41,644 bases of DNA from Myxosarcina sp. GA_180221_E-2-1-MAG-40_15 (GTDB lineage: Bacteria > Cyanobacteriota > Cyanobacteriia > Cyanobacteriales > Xenococcaceae): positions 1-41,644 of the forward strand of contig JAIMKV010000044.1 in the NCBI GenBank assembly GCA_020692205.1, read 5' to 3'. Position 1 is the first letter of the stretch. Each line of letters begins with the position of its first letter. Shown here one piece after another: positions 23,120-32,669 of this stretch. A program made the translations under genes and the position numbers. The notes beneath the pieces are model-generated. The model was not told the DNA's origin. It did no database searches and worked only from the letters and a program-made list of their open reading frames with translations.

Positions 23120-25150
23120 ATGGCTTACGAACCTCTTCATCATAAGTATCGACCACAGACTTTTGACGATTTAGTTGGTCAAGAAACGATCGCTTTGACC
23201 CTCAGCAATGCCCTAAAACAAGCAAAAATTGCTCCTGCCTATTTATTTACTGGGCCAAGAGGAACGGGAAAAACCTCTAGTGCCAGAATTTTAGCCAAAT
23301 CGCTTAATTGTTTATCCAGCAGTAAGCCTACTCCTCATCCTTGTGGTAAATGTGAGGTTTGTTTAGCGATCGCCAAGAGTTCCGCATTAGACGTGATGGA
23401 AATTGATGCTGCTAGCAACACGGGGGTAGACAATATTCGAGAAATAATCGAGCGATCGCGGTTTGCTCCAGTTCAATGTCGCTACAAGATCTATGTGATC
23501 GACGAGTGTCATATGCTTAGTACGGCAGCGTTTAATGCTTTACTTAAGACTTTAGAAGAACCACCACCACAAGTTGTCTTTATTTTAGCAACGACCGATC
23601 CTCAACGAGTCCTCTCGACAATTATTTCGCGTTGTCAGCGGTTTGATTATCGACGTATCCCCCTGTCTGATATGACTGCTCATTTAAGATTTATTGCCGA
23701 TGCTGAAAATATAGCGATCGCCGATGATGCTCTAACTTTAGTTGCCCAAATTGCTAATGGTGGTTTGCGAGATGCTGAAAGTTTGTTAGATCAATTGAGC
23801 CTCTTGCCAGAGACAATTTCCGTATCTCAGGTATGGGATCTAGTCGGTGCTGTGCCAGAGCAAGATTTATTAAAGCTACTGCAAGCAATAAATAGCAATA
23901 ATTCTTTAGCAGTTTTACAACAATGTCGTAATCTTTTAGATCGTGGCAGAGAGCCTTTAGTCGTCTTGCAGAATTTGGCTGGTTTCTATCTCAATTTACT
24001 AATTGTTAAAACTGCGCCTCAGCGTCTTGATCTAACCGCTGTTACCGAAACCTGCTGGCAACAATTATGTATCGAGGCAGCTAGTTGGGATACTGCCCTA
24101 ATTTTACATGGACAGCAACAGTTAAGAGCAGCAGAAATTCAACTAAAGCAGACCACTCAGCCTCGCCTCTGGTTAGAAGTAACTTTATTAGGATTGTTAC
24201 CTGAGATTAACGCTGCGATCGCTAACCAACCTGTAATGGCAGTAAATTCAGTAACTACTCATAGCAACCACAAATCAACTGCTCCAGCTCAGTCAACTGA
24301 AAAAGCAACCCAGCAGAATACTGTTTTAGCCAACGTTATTGCACCTGAGCCAAATGTTGTCAAAACAGTTGCTCAGCATGATGCGACAAATATCCAAGCT
24401 AGTTTACAGAATACTGCGCCAATTACATCTTCTCCTCTGGGCGATTCTGAGTCATTGATCGACATTCCTCGTAACTCTCCGCAAGATTCCGTTGCCAATC
24501 AAGAGACTTGGAACAAAGTTGTTAGCTGTTTGCAACCCCCGACAACTCAAGCATTGCTGAAGCAGCAGTGTCACTTAGTTAGCTTTGATGGCAAGAGTGC
24601 GATCGTTGGGATCAGTTCTGCCAAACTACAAAAACTCAATCAAGGCAAAGTTCCTAACATCGAAGCTGCATTTGCCAAAGTATGTCAACGCCAAGTCAAA
24701 GTCCAGTTAGAAGTCGCTAATCTCAAAGATACTTTAACTAAAAATATTGTATCAAGTAATAATTTTGCTGCTAAGACGTTAAAAGTAGTTCAAATTGTAC
24801 CCAATCTCAATCCAGTAGACTTTTCCGCCATCAATAATGTTTTACAGCCTAATAACGATCTGCCCACGATTATAGCTACGCAACCCACTCCCTCCATAAG
24901 ATCGACAATCTTACCTGAAAACAACTTCACCATCCCGCAAGCGACTACGGAATCAGATCTTAGCCAAAATAACACCGATCACGACTTGCAACAAGCTATA
25001 GACAATCTAACTCAAAGTTTTGAAGGAGAATTAGTACAGCTAGACAATGCTTCAAGCCAAACCTTAGCAGTATACAAAGCTAGCCAACCAGCAGAATCAG
25101 TTTCTAATCAAGATCGACCCAATCTAGAAGACTACAACGATGATTGGTAA
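23120..25150 (+). CDS. dnaX: DNA polymerase III gamma/tau subunit
   Basis: The clamp-loader ATPase that couples the replicative polymerase to DnaB. From ATG 23120 it has 676 residues and begins MAYEPLHHKYRPQTFDDLVGQ, the conserved family start; upstream codons open from TTG 23063 and ATG 23099 are probably leader. Walker A GPRGTGKT is at 45-52, a four-Cys zinc module at C64, C75, C78 and C81, Walker B VIDECHM near 129-135, and the SRC motif (IISRCQRFDYRR) near 177-188. Residues about 390-676 are a long, low-complexity linker with a small folded domain (STHLVSFDG-like region about 500-560). No intein is present. Divergent from the TPR gene. Confidence 0.95.
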   Translation: MAYEPLHHKYRPQTFDDLVGQETIALTLSNALKQAKIAPAYLFTGPRGTGKTSSARILAKSLNCLSSSKPTPHPCGKCEVCLAIAKSSALDVMEIDAASNTGVDNIREIIERSRFAPVQCRYKIYVIDECHMLSTAAFNALLKTLEEPPPQVVFILATTDPQRVLSTIISRCQRFDYRRIPLSDMTAHLRFIADAENIAIADDALTLVAQIANGGLRDAESLLDQLSLLPETISVSQVWDLVGAVPEQDLLKLLQAINSNNSLAVLQQCRNLLDRGREPLVVLQNLAGFYLNLLIVKTAPQRLDLTAVTETCWQQLCIEAASWDTALILHGQQQLRAAEIQLKQTTQPRLWLEVTLLGLLPEINAAIANQPVMAVNSVTTHSNHKSTAPAQSTEKATQQNTVLANVIAPEPNVVKTVAQHDATNIQASLQNTAPITSSPLGDSESLIDIPRNSPQDSVANQETWNKVVSCLQPPTTQALLKQQCHLVSFDGKSAIVGISSAKLQKLNQGKVPNIEAAFAKVCQRQVKVQLEVANLKDTLTKNIVSSNNFAAKTLKVVQIVPNLNPVDFSAINNVLQPNNDLPTIIATQPTPSIRSTILPENNFTIPQATTESDLSQNNTDHDLQQAIDNLTQSFEGELVQLDNASSQTLAVYKASQPAESVSNQDRPNLEDYNDDW

Positions 25151-25235
25151 ACAGTTCATTAGCTGTGGAGTTAGGCGATCACCAGATTCGAGTTGACGCG
25201 GGGTGTCCTGGGTTGTGGTAATCATTGAGTTTTAA

Positions 25236-26423
25236 TCACCTCATCATAAATTGTTGAATTTTTGCTGCTGCTTGACGCAGAGTTTCTGGATCTTTGACTA
25301 AGGCAAAGCGAACATAGCCTTCTCCAGATTTGCCAAATCCTGCGCCTGGAGAGGCAGCAACGCCAGTTTGAGCTACTAGTTTGGTACAAAAATCAACCGA
25401 GCTATTTTGCCAGGGTTCGGGAAGTTTTGCCCAAATATACATCGTGGCTGGGGGAGAGGGTACTTGCCACCCAATTTGATTAAGAGCTTGAACAAAAACA
25501 TCTCGGCGATGCCTAAAAGTATTAACGGTTTTGATAACCGATTCTTGTGAACCAGACAAAGCTGCGATCGCACCATCTAAAATACCCCGATATTGATTGA
25601 AATCAACTACGGCTTTGATTTGTCTTAAAGCTTGGATTAAAGAGCTATTGCCGATCGCATAACCGATCCGAAAACCACCCATATTATAAGATTTAGATAG
25701 AGTGAAAAATTCAATGCTGAGCTTTTTTTGCGGATCAGCTTGAAGAATTGAAGGAGCCAGATTACAGTTAGTCTCTATGTCGTCATCAAAGACTAAATCT
25801 ACATAAGGAAAATCATGAACCAAAATTAAGTTGTGTTGTTGGCAAAAGTCTACCGTCTGCTTGAAGAAAGTTAAAGGTGCGATCGCTGTAGTAGGATTAT
25901 GCGGATAGCTGAGTACCATCATTTTAGATTTAGCTAAAACAGCAGCAGGAATATCTTCCAATACAGGCAAAAAGTTATTGTGCGCCAATAAAGGCATAGG
26001 ATAAATTACACCTCCTGCTAGATAAACTCCTCCGGCATGAGAAGGATAACCAGGATCTAATAGCAAAGCTACCTCACCAGGGTCGAGTATTGCCAGCGGT
26101 AAATGAGCAGTACCTTCTTGAGAACCAATCAGCTGCAATACCTCAGTTTCAGGATCTACGGGAATACCAAATCGATTAGTATACCAGTTGGCTACGGCAA
26201 CCCGAAAATCTTTAGTTCCAGCATAAAGTAGATAACCGTGAGTCTGAGGATCGTGTAAAGCAGTTTCTATTGTCTTAATGGTAGGCGTGGCTACAGGTAG
26301 ATCTGATGAACCCAAAGATAGATCGATAATTTCTTGACCGAGATTTTTCGCCTGAGTTTTTGCTCGATCCATGTCGGCAAATACATTACTTTTTAAGGCT
26401 TGTAAGCGTTTAGCAAATTGCAT
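25236..26423 (-). CDS. Class I/II aminotransferase, LL-diaminopimelate type
   Basis: A 395-residue PLP enzyme of fold type I. The PLP lysine is K244 in TLSKSYNMGGFRIGY; other active-site residues are visible in YPHNPTTA (N176), D204 and Y207 of VHDFPYVDL, and R251-less GGFRIGYA after the lysine. The N-terminus (MQFAKRLQALKSNVFADMDRAK) and the NMGGFRIGY segment match the cyanobacterial branch often labelled succinyldiaminopimelate or LL-diaminopimelate aminotransferase. Substrate is amino acid plus 2-oxoacid; the exact one is open, because cyanobacteria hold several paralogues. Convergent with dnaX. Confidence 0.87.
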   Translation of the reverse strand: MQFAKRLQALKSNVFADMDRAKTQAKNLGQEIIDLSLGSSDLPVATPTIKTIETALHDPQTHGYLLYAGTKDFRVAVANWYTNRFGIPVDPETEVLQLIGSQEGTAHLPLAILDPGEVALLLDPGYPSHAGGVYLAGGVIYPMPLLAHNNFLPVLEDIPAAVLAKSKMMVLSYPHNPTTAIAPLTFFKQTVDFCQQHNLILVHDFPYVDLVFDDDIETNCNLAPSILQADPQKKLSIEFFTLSKSYNMGGFRIGYAIGNSSLIQALRQIKAVVDFNQYRGILDGAIAALSGSQESVIKTVNTFRHRRDVFVQALNQIGWQVPSPPATMYIWAKLPEPWQNSSVDFCTKLVAQTGVAASPGAGFGKSGEGYVRFALVKDPETLRQAAAKIQQFMMR

Positions 26424-26823
26424 TTTGTCCTATTTGAGCTTAGTTTTGGCTAAATCTGAGCGAGCAATTAATTATGAGTGGTGAATAATATAATAGTGTT
26501 CCAAAGCTTAAAGTTATTTAAACAACCACTCGATAATTTTTATTCTTTCATCTATTGACTAATTTCTCCAACGGCTTGCTAAGAAACTGCAAGCTACAGA
26601 TTTTAAACAACAGATGTAGTTTCGCCTTATTTTCTGGTTTAGCTCTCTAATTAACAACACCTTGAAAATATGGCGGTTAGCAATTTCGTAAGCTAAGATT
26701 GACCGTTAGTTAAAATGAGTCGCCTTGCTTATCCTTTATAGGTAGTGGCGTAAGGCAAGTTAAAACTTTCGTTGAATTTGACCGCTAACTCCACAGCCGA
26801 ATTGTTTAGTTCATGGTTCTTGA
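26424..26823. other. Intergenic region upstream of TPR gene
   Basis: 400 bases between divergent genes. No RNA gene or credible small frame was seen. The 3' part has a GC-richer stretch (26720-26800) that could fold weakly, just ahead of the TPR gene. Confidence 0.45.
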
Positions 26824-28173
26824 ATGAAGACTAATTTGAAATCCTCAACCCTCCTCTCACTAGACAAAAAGTCACAAACTAACTTTCACCACTCTGCTAA
26901 ATCTCTCACTCTGGTTCAATCAGCTAATCAATTGGATCGACCAAATCAGCCCCAAAAAAAAACAATTGCCCGTATTTATGTCGAACAGGCATGGATCTAT
27001 TTTCAAGCCCAAAATTGGCAAGGCGCAATTATTGCCTGTAAAAATGCGTTGGAATCAGATGCCAATAATGCTGATGCCTATAAGATATTAGGCAATGTTC
27101 TGAAGACTAAGGGCAAAAAAGCTGAAGCTTTGGGAGTATATGCTAAAGCACTGGCACTTAATCCCAATTCTGCACCCATATACGCTAATTTGGGCAGTTT
27201 TTACGCTGAACAAAAAGATTGGCAACAGGCTTTAGATTATTATCAACAGGCTGTAATTCTCGACCCCAAATTAGCTGGGGCATATCGTAGCTTAGCACAG
27301 GTTTGGGAGGAATTGGGCGACACTAACCAAGCTCTAGAATGTTTTTGCCAAGCAGTCAATCTTGAACCTGAAAAGTTAACCTCGGCGGAATACTTTAGCT
27401 TTGGTCAAGAACTTTACCAGCAAGGCAAGGTCAAAGAAGCCAGTATTTTTTATATCCACGGAGTTCAACTCAATCCTCAAGCAGAAACGGAACTAGAACA
27501 ATTAGTTGCAATGTTAGAGGAGCTTGAAGAATGGCAACAGGCAGTAGTTTATTATCATCAGCTAATTTCTCTGTCTGATCATCATTTAGCTCGTCAAGAT
27601 TCATCTCTCAATGATAAACCGATTAAAAAACTGCTGTCTCATTCAAAGTTGCAGCGAACTAACAAAGCGATCTCTATAGCTACTTTAGAAGCAACTTCAG
27701 CTTTAGCCAACAGCCCGACTCAAAAGCTACTACCCCAGGTTTCAGCTCAAACCAAACCGACTGATGCTGCTTCTTGGCATAATTTGGGCAGTCTATACGC
27801 CCAAAAACAACAATGGGCAAAAGCGATTAGCTGTTACCAAGAAGCAATACAGCTTGAGCCAAATTTTTGCCAAACCTATCGTAGCTTAGCTAAGGTTTAC
27901 AGCAAAATAGGCAAACAATCCAAAGCAGCTTTGTGTTGGTACGAAGCTTTTAGTTTAGAACCTGATCAAGTCAAGCCTGAAGCATATTTTAGTCTGGCAA
28001 AAAGTCTCTTACAGCAACGCCAGATTGATAGAGCGATCGCCTGTTTACGCCATACAGTTCAGCTTAAGCCAGATTTCCCTCGAGCCTATTTAATCTTAGG
28101 CAAACTATTTGAAAGTCAAGGAAAAGCAGCAGCAGCTCAGGCTTGTTATGAGCGGGCAGGAAAAAGCGAATAG
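26824..28173 (+). CDS. TPR protein with an internal duplication
   Basis: A 449-residue protein made mostly of TPR units. A roughly 100-residue module of three TPRs occurs twice: 118-219 (ANLGSFYAEQKDWQQALDYY then AYRSLAQVWEELG) and 317-418 (HNLGSLYAQKQQWAKAISCY then TYRSLAKVYSKIG), linked by a less ordered Ser/Gln-rich stretch (about 255-312). The first 45 residues are polar and probably disordered. No signal peptide. A scaffold function is likely. Stand-alone gene, convergent with vipp1. Confidence 0.82.
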   Translation: MKTNLKSSTLLSLDKKSQTNFHHSAKSLTLVQSANQLDRPNQPQKKTIARIYVEQAWIYFQAQNWQGAIIACKNALESDANNADAYKILGNVLKTKGKKAEALGVYAKALALNPNSAPIYANLGSFYAEQKDWQQALDYYQQAVILDPKLAGAYRSLAQVWEELGDTNQALECFCQAVNLEPEKLTSAEYFSFGQELYQQGKVKEASIFYIHGVQLNPQAETELEQLVAMLEELEEWQQAVVYYHQLISLSDHHLARQDSSLNDKPIKKLLSHSKLQRTNKAISIATLEATSALANSPTQKLLPQVSAQTKPTDAASWHNLGSLYAQKQQWAKAISCYQEAIQLEPNFCQTYRSLAKVYSKIGKQSKAALCWYEAFSLEPDQVKPEAYFSLAKSLLQQRQIDRAIACLRHTVQLKPDFPRAYLILGKLFESQGKAAAAQACYERAGKSE

Positions 28174-28259
28174 AGTTAGGAAATGGCGGATTTTCCAGCG
28201 ATTATCCACCATTCCCGTGATCATTGAAGATTATGCCTTAACCAAATCAGGATCTCTTT

Positions 28260-29024
28260 TTACTTATCAAGTTGAGAACGCAATTCGTCTAGTTCAGCAT
28301 CAATTACTGCATCTTGCGGAGCGGAGGTAGTTTCAGCTGCTTCCAATTTAGGTGTTTCGGCACTCGTACCAGATAGCTGCGCTTTCATCGCTGCTAGTTC
28401 GTCATCAACGCCACTACCTGCCTCTAATGCTGCAAACTGTTGTTCGATGCCTGTGCCACCCAATTCTGCTGCGGTTTCCGACTCTGCCTCTAACTGCATC
28501 ACCTTGTCTTCCATCCGCTCAAATGCACCCATCGCGCTACTGGTACCAATGTTGTTCACTGAATCTTGTAGCTGTTTATTAGCCTTGGCTGCATTGGCTC
28601 TGGCTCGAAGCATATCCTTTTTAGTTTTAGCTTCGGAGATCTTGCTCTCTAAAGCAATCAAGTTGCGCTTGAGACTGGTAACCTGGCCACTCTGTTGATC
28701 TAACTGAGCCTTTAAACTGTTGGCAGTATCGCTAAATGATTTTTTGCGTACCAGTGCTTCGCGAGCTAGGTTCTCATCACCTTTAGATAGTGCTAATTGC
28801 GCTCTTTGCTGCCAATTAGTAGCTTCAGATTGATTTTTGTTATATTGCTGTTCGGTGCGCTTTTGTGTAGCAATCGACCTGGCAACAGCTTGACGAAGCT
28901 GCACCAGGTCTTCTTGCATATCAATTACTGCTTGTTCCAAGACTTTCTCTGGATCTTCAGCTTTACTGACTAAATCGTTAATATTGGCTCGAACAACTCT
29001 GCTAAGGCGATCAAATAATCCCAT
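28260..29024 (-). CDS. vipp1: Vipp1 / IM30, thylakoid membrane maintenance protein
   Basis: A 254-residue PspA/IM30-family protein that forms rings and rods on membranes and is needed for thylakoid biogenesis and repair. The N-terminal amphipathic helix (MGLFDRLSRVVRANINDLVSK) and the long alpha-helical coiled core (EDLVQLRQAVARSIATQKR to about residue 190) are typical. The C-terminal tail ending VIDAELDELRSQLDK, joined by a Ser/Thr/Ala-rich linker, is the extension that separates Vipp1 from PspA. Length and features are normal. Confidence 0.95.
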   Translation of the reverse strand: MGLFDRLSRVVRANINDLVSKAEDPEKVLEQAVIDMQEDLVQLRQAVARSIATQKRTEQQYNKNQSEATNWQQRAQLALSKGDENLAREALVRKKSFSDTANSLKAQLDQQSGQVTSLKRNLIALESKISEAKTKKDMLRARANAAKANKQLQDSVNNIGTSSAMGAFERMEDKVMQLEAESETAAELGGTGIEQQFAALEAGSGVDDELAAMKAQLSGTSAETPKLEAAETTSAPQDAVIDAELDELRSQLDK

Positions 29025-29311
29025 GACTTGTATATCCTTTAATCGTTTACATAAAGAGTATTAGGTTCGGCAGACTCCAGGATACTAAGTCCACCACAAA
29101 TTGTTGATTAAGAGAGCGATATTGCTCTTCACGTCTCTAGTGTGACATATTCTCCTAGTGTACTGTCGATCTCAAAATAAAACGTACCGCTACATTAAAA
29201 ATATTCGCTCTTTTTAGATGGAAAACTAAATTAATCTCGATAAATTTATTACCAGATTTGAGTTTTCTGTATCATCAGAATTCTAGAAATTAGTGCTAGA
29301 CAATGGAATAG

Positions 29312-30076
29312 TTAATCAAAAGGATATATACGAGCAGTAAATTCTTTATTTTTGAGCTGAGATACAAATTTGTCTGCCTGCTCCCTGTTGGTAAATGCAC
29401 CCAGATAAATGAATACTCCTTCAGGAAAATTAACTAAAGAAACTTGCTTTACTTGTTGTCTGGCTAAAGCTAAAGAACGATCGCCCGTATACTCTGACAA
29501 AATATAAAAATAGGGAGAATTGACTGGCGATAACGCTACGGTATGATTATTAATCGGCGCTAAAGCAGGGCTAATCGGCTCAATAACTGTTGGTGCCACT
29601 ATGTCTTCACTACTTTTAAGTACGCTTATAGTGCTAAGGTTGAGAGGCATAAATTCTTCACTAGCTAACTGGGCATTACCCAAAGTAGATATAGCTTGTG
29701 AGGAGTTGGAGTTAGCTCTTAAATGATCGCGCCAAACAACTGCTCCTGAGACTAAATTAGCCAAGAAGATCATGGCGATTGCGCTAATGCTCCAAGGATT
29801 AAGTAGATTATCTAGCCAACGGCGATCGCGATCTTCAGCTTCGATTAAATCAGACTCTGATGTCAATTCTGATTTTAATGCTTGTGGCTGCTCTAATTCA
29901 GCATTTAAAAATAACTTGGGCGCAGTTGACTGATCGTTGGGTTGCTCGGAATTGTTTCTGTAACGATTAAAAATATTGATCGTTCCCGTCGCAAAAGGTT
30001 TGTGAACGATACTAGACTTGACCTGAGGGTTGGTTTTTGATCCTTGAGCGCGATTGTTTGAGTTCATTGGGGACAT
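29312..30076 (-). CDS. Membrane-anchored SPOR-like protein
   Basis: A 254-residue type-II membrane protein. The first 90 residues are polar and cytoplasmic; one membrane segment (SISAIAMIFLANLVSGAVVW) lies near 93-113; the rest is periplasmic. The last 70 residues have a SPOR-like layout (YILSEYTGD, VFIYLGAFTNREQADKFVSQLKNKEF), a fold that binds denuded peptidoglycan at division sites. A cell-envelope or division role is plausible. The family is called from the end of the protein only. Confidence 0.7.
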   Translation of the reverse strand: MSPMNSNNRAQGSKTNPQVKSSIVHKPFATGTINIFNRYRNNSEQPNDQSTAPKLFLNAELEQPQALKSELTSESDLIEAEDRDRRWLDNLLNPWSISAIAMIFLANLVSGAVVWRDHLRANSNSSQAISTLGNAQLASEEFMPLNLSTISVLKSSEDIVAPTVIEPISPALAPINNHTVALSPVNSPYFYILSEYTGDRSLALARQQVKQVSLVNFPEGVFIYLGAFTNREQADKFVSQLKNKEFTARIYPFD

Positions 30077-30357
30077 ATTTATTTAGTAACTCGAGACAAA
30101 TAAATCAAATCAAAGAGCTAAAGCTTCTACTAGTCAAACGTTTTCTGCCTTTTAACCACAGCAGTGTCCGCCACCTAGAGATTCGTTAACTAGTAGATGA
30201 TGCTTGCTTTTACTTGTTTGGTTATAAAATTTGAACACAAAATAAAAACTTAAGTTGTGAAAAAGTCTAGCTTAACTTCTCCAATCAAAAACCGCCCTAC
30301 CCAAAAACCTAGTTTTTCTTGACTACTGGGATGTATTGAAGAGTAATCTGTCTATGA

Positions 30358-30888
30358 TCATTGCCTCTGCATGACTACCCGATTAATAATGACAATTTTC
30401 CACTGTCCTAACTGACTGGCTTGAAAAGCTACCTGACTGCCGTCGCCATTAATTGTGGGTTGTTTGGTTGAGCCTCTAACATTAACTGTTAACAGTTCTG
30501 ATTTTTGTTGTTGGCGATCATAAACAAAGATATCTGTCTTGCCTCTTTCTGTGGAAACATAAGCAACATAACGCCCATCTGCGCTTAATGATGGCTGATC
30601 TTGAACTGAATCTCTTCGATTAAGATTGGGGAGAGACACTAGTTGTTTAGACTCTAGATCGTACAGAAAAATGTCTCTTTGCCCACGACGATCTGAGGCA
30701 AAGGCAAGATAGCGACCATTTTGACTGTAAGCTGGGTATTCTTCAGTCGAGTTACTGTTAATACCTCCAGGGAGAATTTCTGGTTGAGTTAACAAATTGC
30801 CTGTGCAACCACTACAAATAAACACTAAGGCGATTAATAACAGCCTGAAAGCTCTAATAGAAGATATACGATGAACCATCTGGATCAC
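30358..30888 (-). CDS. TolB-like beta-propeller lipoprotein (short)
   Basis: A 176-residue exported protein. The N-terminus has a hydrophobic run and a lipobox-like CSGC (C28). Three PD40/WD40-like blades follow: EYPAYSQNGRYLAFASDR with RRGQRDIFLYDL, DQPSLSADGRYVAYVS with GKTDIFVYDR, and KQPTINGDGSQVAFQA. Full TolB is about 430 residues with six blades, so this is a half-size member of the group and not TolB itself. A periplasmic binding role is inferred. Other ATG codons near the start (fourth codon) could serve. Confidence 0.75.
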   Translation of the reverse strand: MIQMVHRISSIRAFRLLLIALVFICSGCTGNLLTQPEILPGGINSNSTEEYPAYSQNGRYLAFASDRRGQRDIFLYDLESKQLVSLPNLNRRDSVQDQPSLSADGRYVAYVSTERGKTDIFVYDRQQQKSELLTVNVRGSTKQPTINGDGSQVAFQASQLGQWKIVIINRVVMQRQ

Positions 30889-31207
30889 AAAACAATAATT
30901 ATGAATATTATTACTGATCGTTTTGTTGTAATGTATGTAATTTAATTTGAACCAATTCGTTAACCTAGTTGAAGTTGAGAGTAACGCCTGGTAACAAATA
31001 GCTAGTTTAATTCGATCTCACTCTCAGGCGATCGCCTTATTTAAACACACCTTGTTACCAAGAAATATATAGTTGAAGATTATTTAGCAGTAAAATTACG
31101 GTTGACAAAAGTAAAAAAACGTAGAATTTAATCAGTAAATCTACGATTGATCCTGTACTATGAATGTTAATGATAGAACCCCGTGAACTTAGTAACTCCC
31201 TAATCAA
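30889..31207. other. Spacer between TolB-like and exopolysaccharide genes
   Basis: 319 bases between divergent genes, with a HIP1 site near 31028. No RNA gene or small frame was recognised. The promoter of the phosphotransferase gene should be here, but no clear boxes can be chosen. Confidence 0.45.
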
Positions 31208-32650
31208 ATGTTTTACAGTAAACAACAGTCGAAATATTTATCGACTCTGTTAATGTATAGCCGCACTTCTCGTCGGATGATTGTGTGGCTGCTGATCCTT
31301 GGAGACATTGCCGGATTGCTGTTATGCTTCAATTTAGCTTTGAAGCTGCGTCTATCTGAATCTTTGAACTTTGAAACGCCAGTTCTGTATGCCCTAATCG
31401 CGATGTATCTGTTTGGCTTATATCTAACCGATACATATAAGCTGAATCGTGAAGTTTCTGGTGTTCGACTCTCCGAAAGAGCTATTTTAGGTATTTTGGC
31501 CACAGTTACGGCAGTGACCTGCGGTGTCTATATCACTGGACTTTGGGGTAGCGAGCCGATAGTAGGCAGAGGAGTGTTATTAATCAGCGTCGGTTTGTTT
31601 TCAATTTGGGCGGTGACAAGCAGAATGATTGCAAATCGATGGCTTAAAGTAAATCAGCAAAGCAGCCGCTTTTTAGTACTAGGTGACTACCAGAAAGTTG
31701 TCAAATTTGGGAAAGAACACCGTAAATTAAATTCTCATACTGAATTTGTCTCTTTTTCAGATCATTTTGCCAGTGGAAACCCAGGTAATAGAGGCGAAAT
31801 AAACAATGGCAAACCAATGGTTATAGACACCATAAACCAGCTAAATTCGACCTGGAATCAGCAATACTGGTCGGGAATTTTAATTGATGGTGCGGAGCGT
31901 AACTTATCTCAACAAATGATCCGAGAGTTAATGGAAATGAGGCTTAAAGGCATCTATGTATACAGCATAGCCGACTTTTGCGAACAGTTTTGGCAAAAGA
32001 TACCTCCAGCTTATATTCAAGATGACTGGTTTGCCTTTACTTCTGGATTTAACATATTACACAATCGGATTAAGGCTAAGCTAAAACAGGCAATTGATAT
32101 TTTGGCAGCGGCAGTATTGCTACTTTTGTCTTTACCGATCACAATTGCCATAGCGATCGCCATCAAGTTTAGCAGTAAAGGACCAATCTTTTATTCTCAA
32201 GTCAGAACTGGTCTAAATGGTCAGAAGTTTCGGGTATATAAGTTTCGCTCGATGTATCAAAATGCCGAAGCTCAAGGGATTCAATGGGCAAAGAAAAAAG
32301 ATCCTCGAGTTACGCCGATTGGTTCTTTTATTCGGTTAACTAGAATTGACGAACTGCCTCAACTATGGAACGTTTTTAAAGGAGAAATGAGTTTAGTTGG
32401 TCCTCGTCCAGAACGCCCTGAGTTCGATCTTCAGCTAAGAGAAGAAATTCCCTATTATGATGTGCGCTATTTAGTTAAACCAGGGATTACTGGTTGGGCT
32501 CAAGTTTGCTATCCTTACGGTGCTTCTGTAGAAGATGCCTATCAAAAAGTAGCTTATGACCTTTACTACATCAAAAACTATTCTCTGTTTCTGGATTTGG
32601 CGATCGCTTTGAAAACTTTAAGAGTAGTAGTTCTAGGTAAAGGCAGATAG
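31208..32650 (+). CDS. Polyprenyl glycosylphosphotransferase (WbaP/CpsE type)
   Basis: A 480-residue enzyme that transfers a hexose-1-phosphate to undecaprenyl phosphate, the first step of exopolysaccharide or O-antigen repeat assembly at the inner membrane. The N-terminal part (about 20-150) has four hydrophobic segments; a cytoplasmic middle domain follows (about 155-285). The catalytic C-terminal domain (about 290-480) shows all family motifs: a re-entrant hydrophobic helix, KFRSMYQNAEAQG, LTRIDELPQLWNVFKGEMSLVGPRP and YLVKPGITGWAQV. No other polysaccharide genes are close. Confidence 0.93.
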   Translation: MFYSKQQSKYLSTLLMYSRTSRRMIVWLLILGDIAGLLLCFNLALKLRLSESLNFETPVLYALIAMYLFGLYLTDTYKLNREVSGVRLSERAILGILATVTAVTCGVYITGLWGSEPIVGRGVLLISVGLFSIWAVTSRMIANRWLKVNQQSSRFLVLGDYQKVVKFGKEHRKLNSHTEFVSFSDHFASGNPGNRGEINNGKPMVIDTINQLNSTWNQQYWSGILIDGAERNLSQQMIRELMEMRLKGIYVYSIADFCEQFWQKIPPAYIQDDWFAFTSGFNILHNRIKAKLKQAIDILAAAVLLLLSLPITIAIAIAIKFSSKGPIFYSQVRTGLNGQKFRVYKFRSMYQNAEAQGIQWAKKKDPRVTPIGSFIRLTRIDELPQLWNVFKGEMSLVGPRPERPEFDLQLREEIPYYDVRYLVKPGITGWAQVCYPYGASVEDAYQKVAYDLYYIKNYSLFLDLAIALKTLRVVVLGKGR

Positions 32651-32669
32651 CAGGATGAATCAAGGGCAA

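Noticed and set aside
25162-26797. 13-base inverted repeat (GCTGTGGAGTTAG at 25162 and its complement at 26785) flanking the aminotransferase gene
   Set aside because: Several 13-base inverted matches are expected by chance in 40 kb; no target duplication or transposase supports a mobile unit.
31956-31966. TATACAGC-type match to the island operator inside the phosphotransferase gene
   Set aside because: Inside a coding region, only one half-site, and no NtcA box at the right spacing; likewise for partial matches at about 25069 and 38456.
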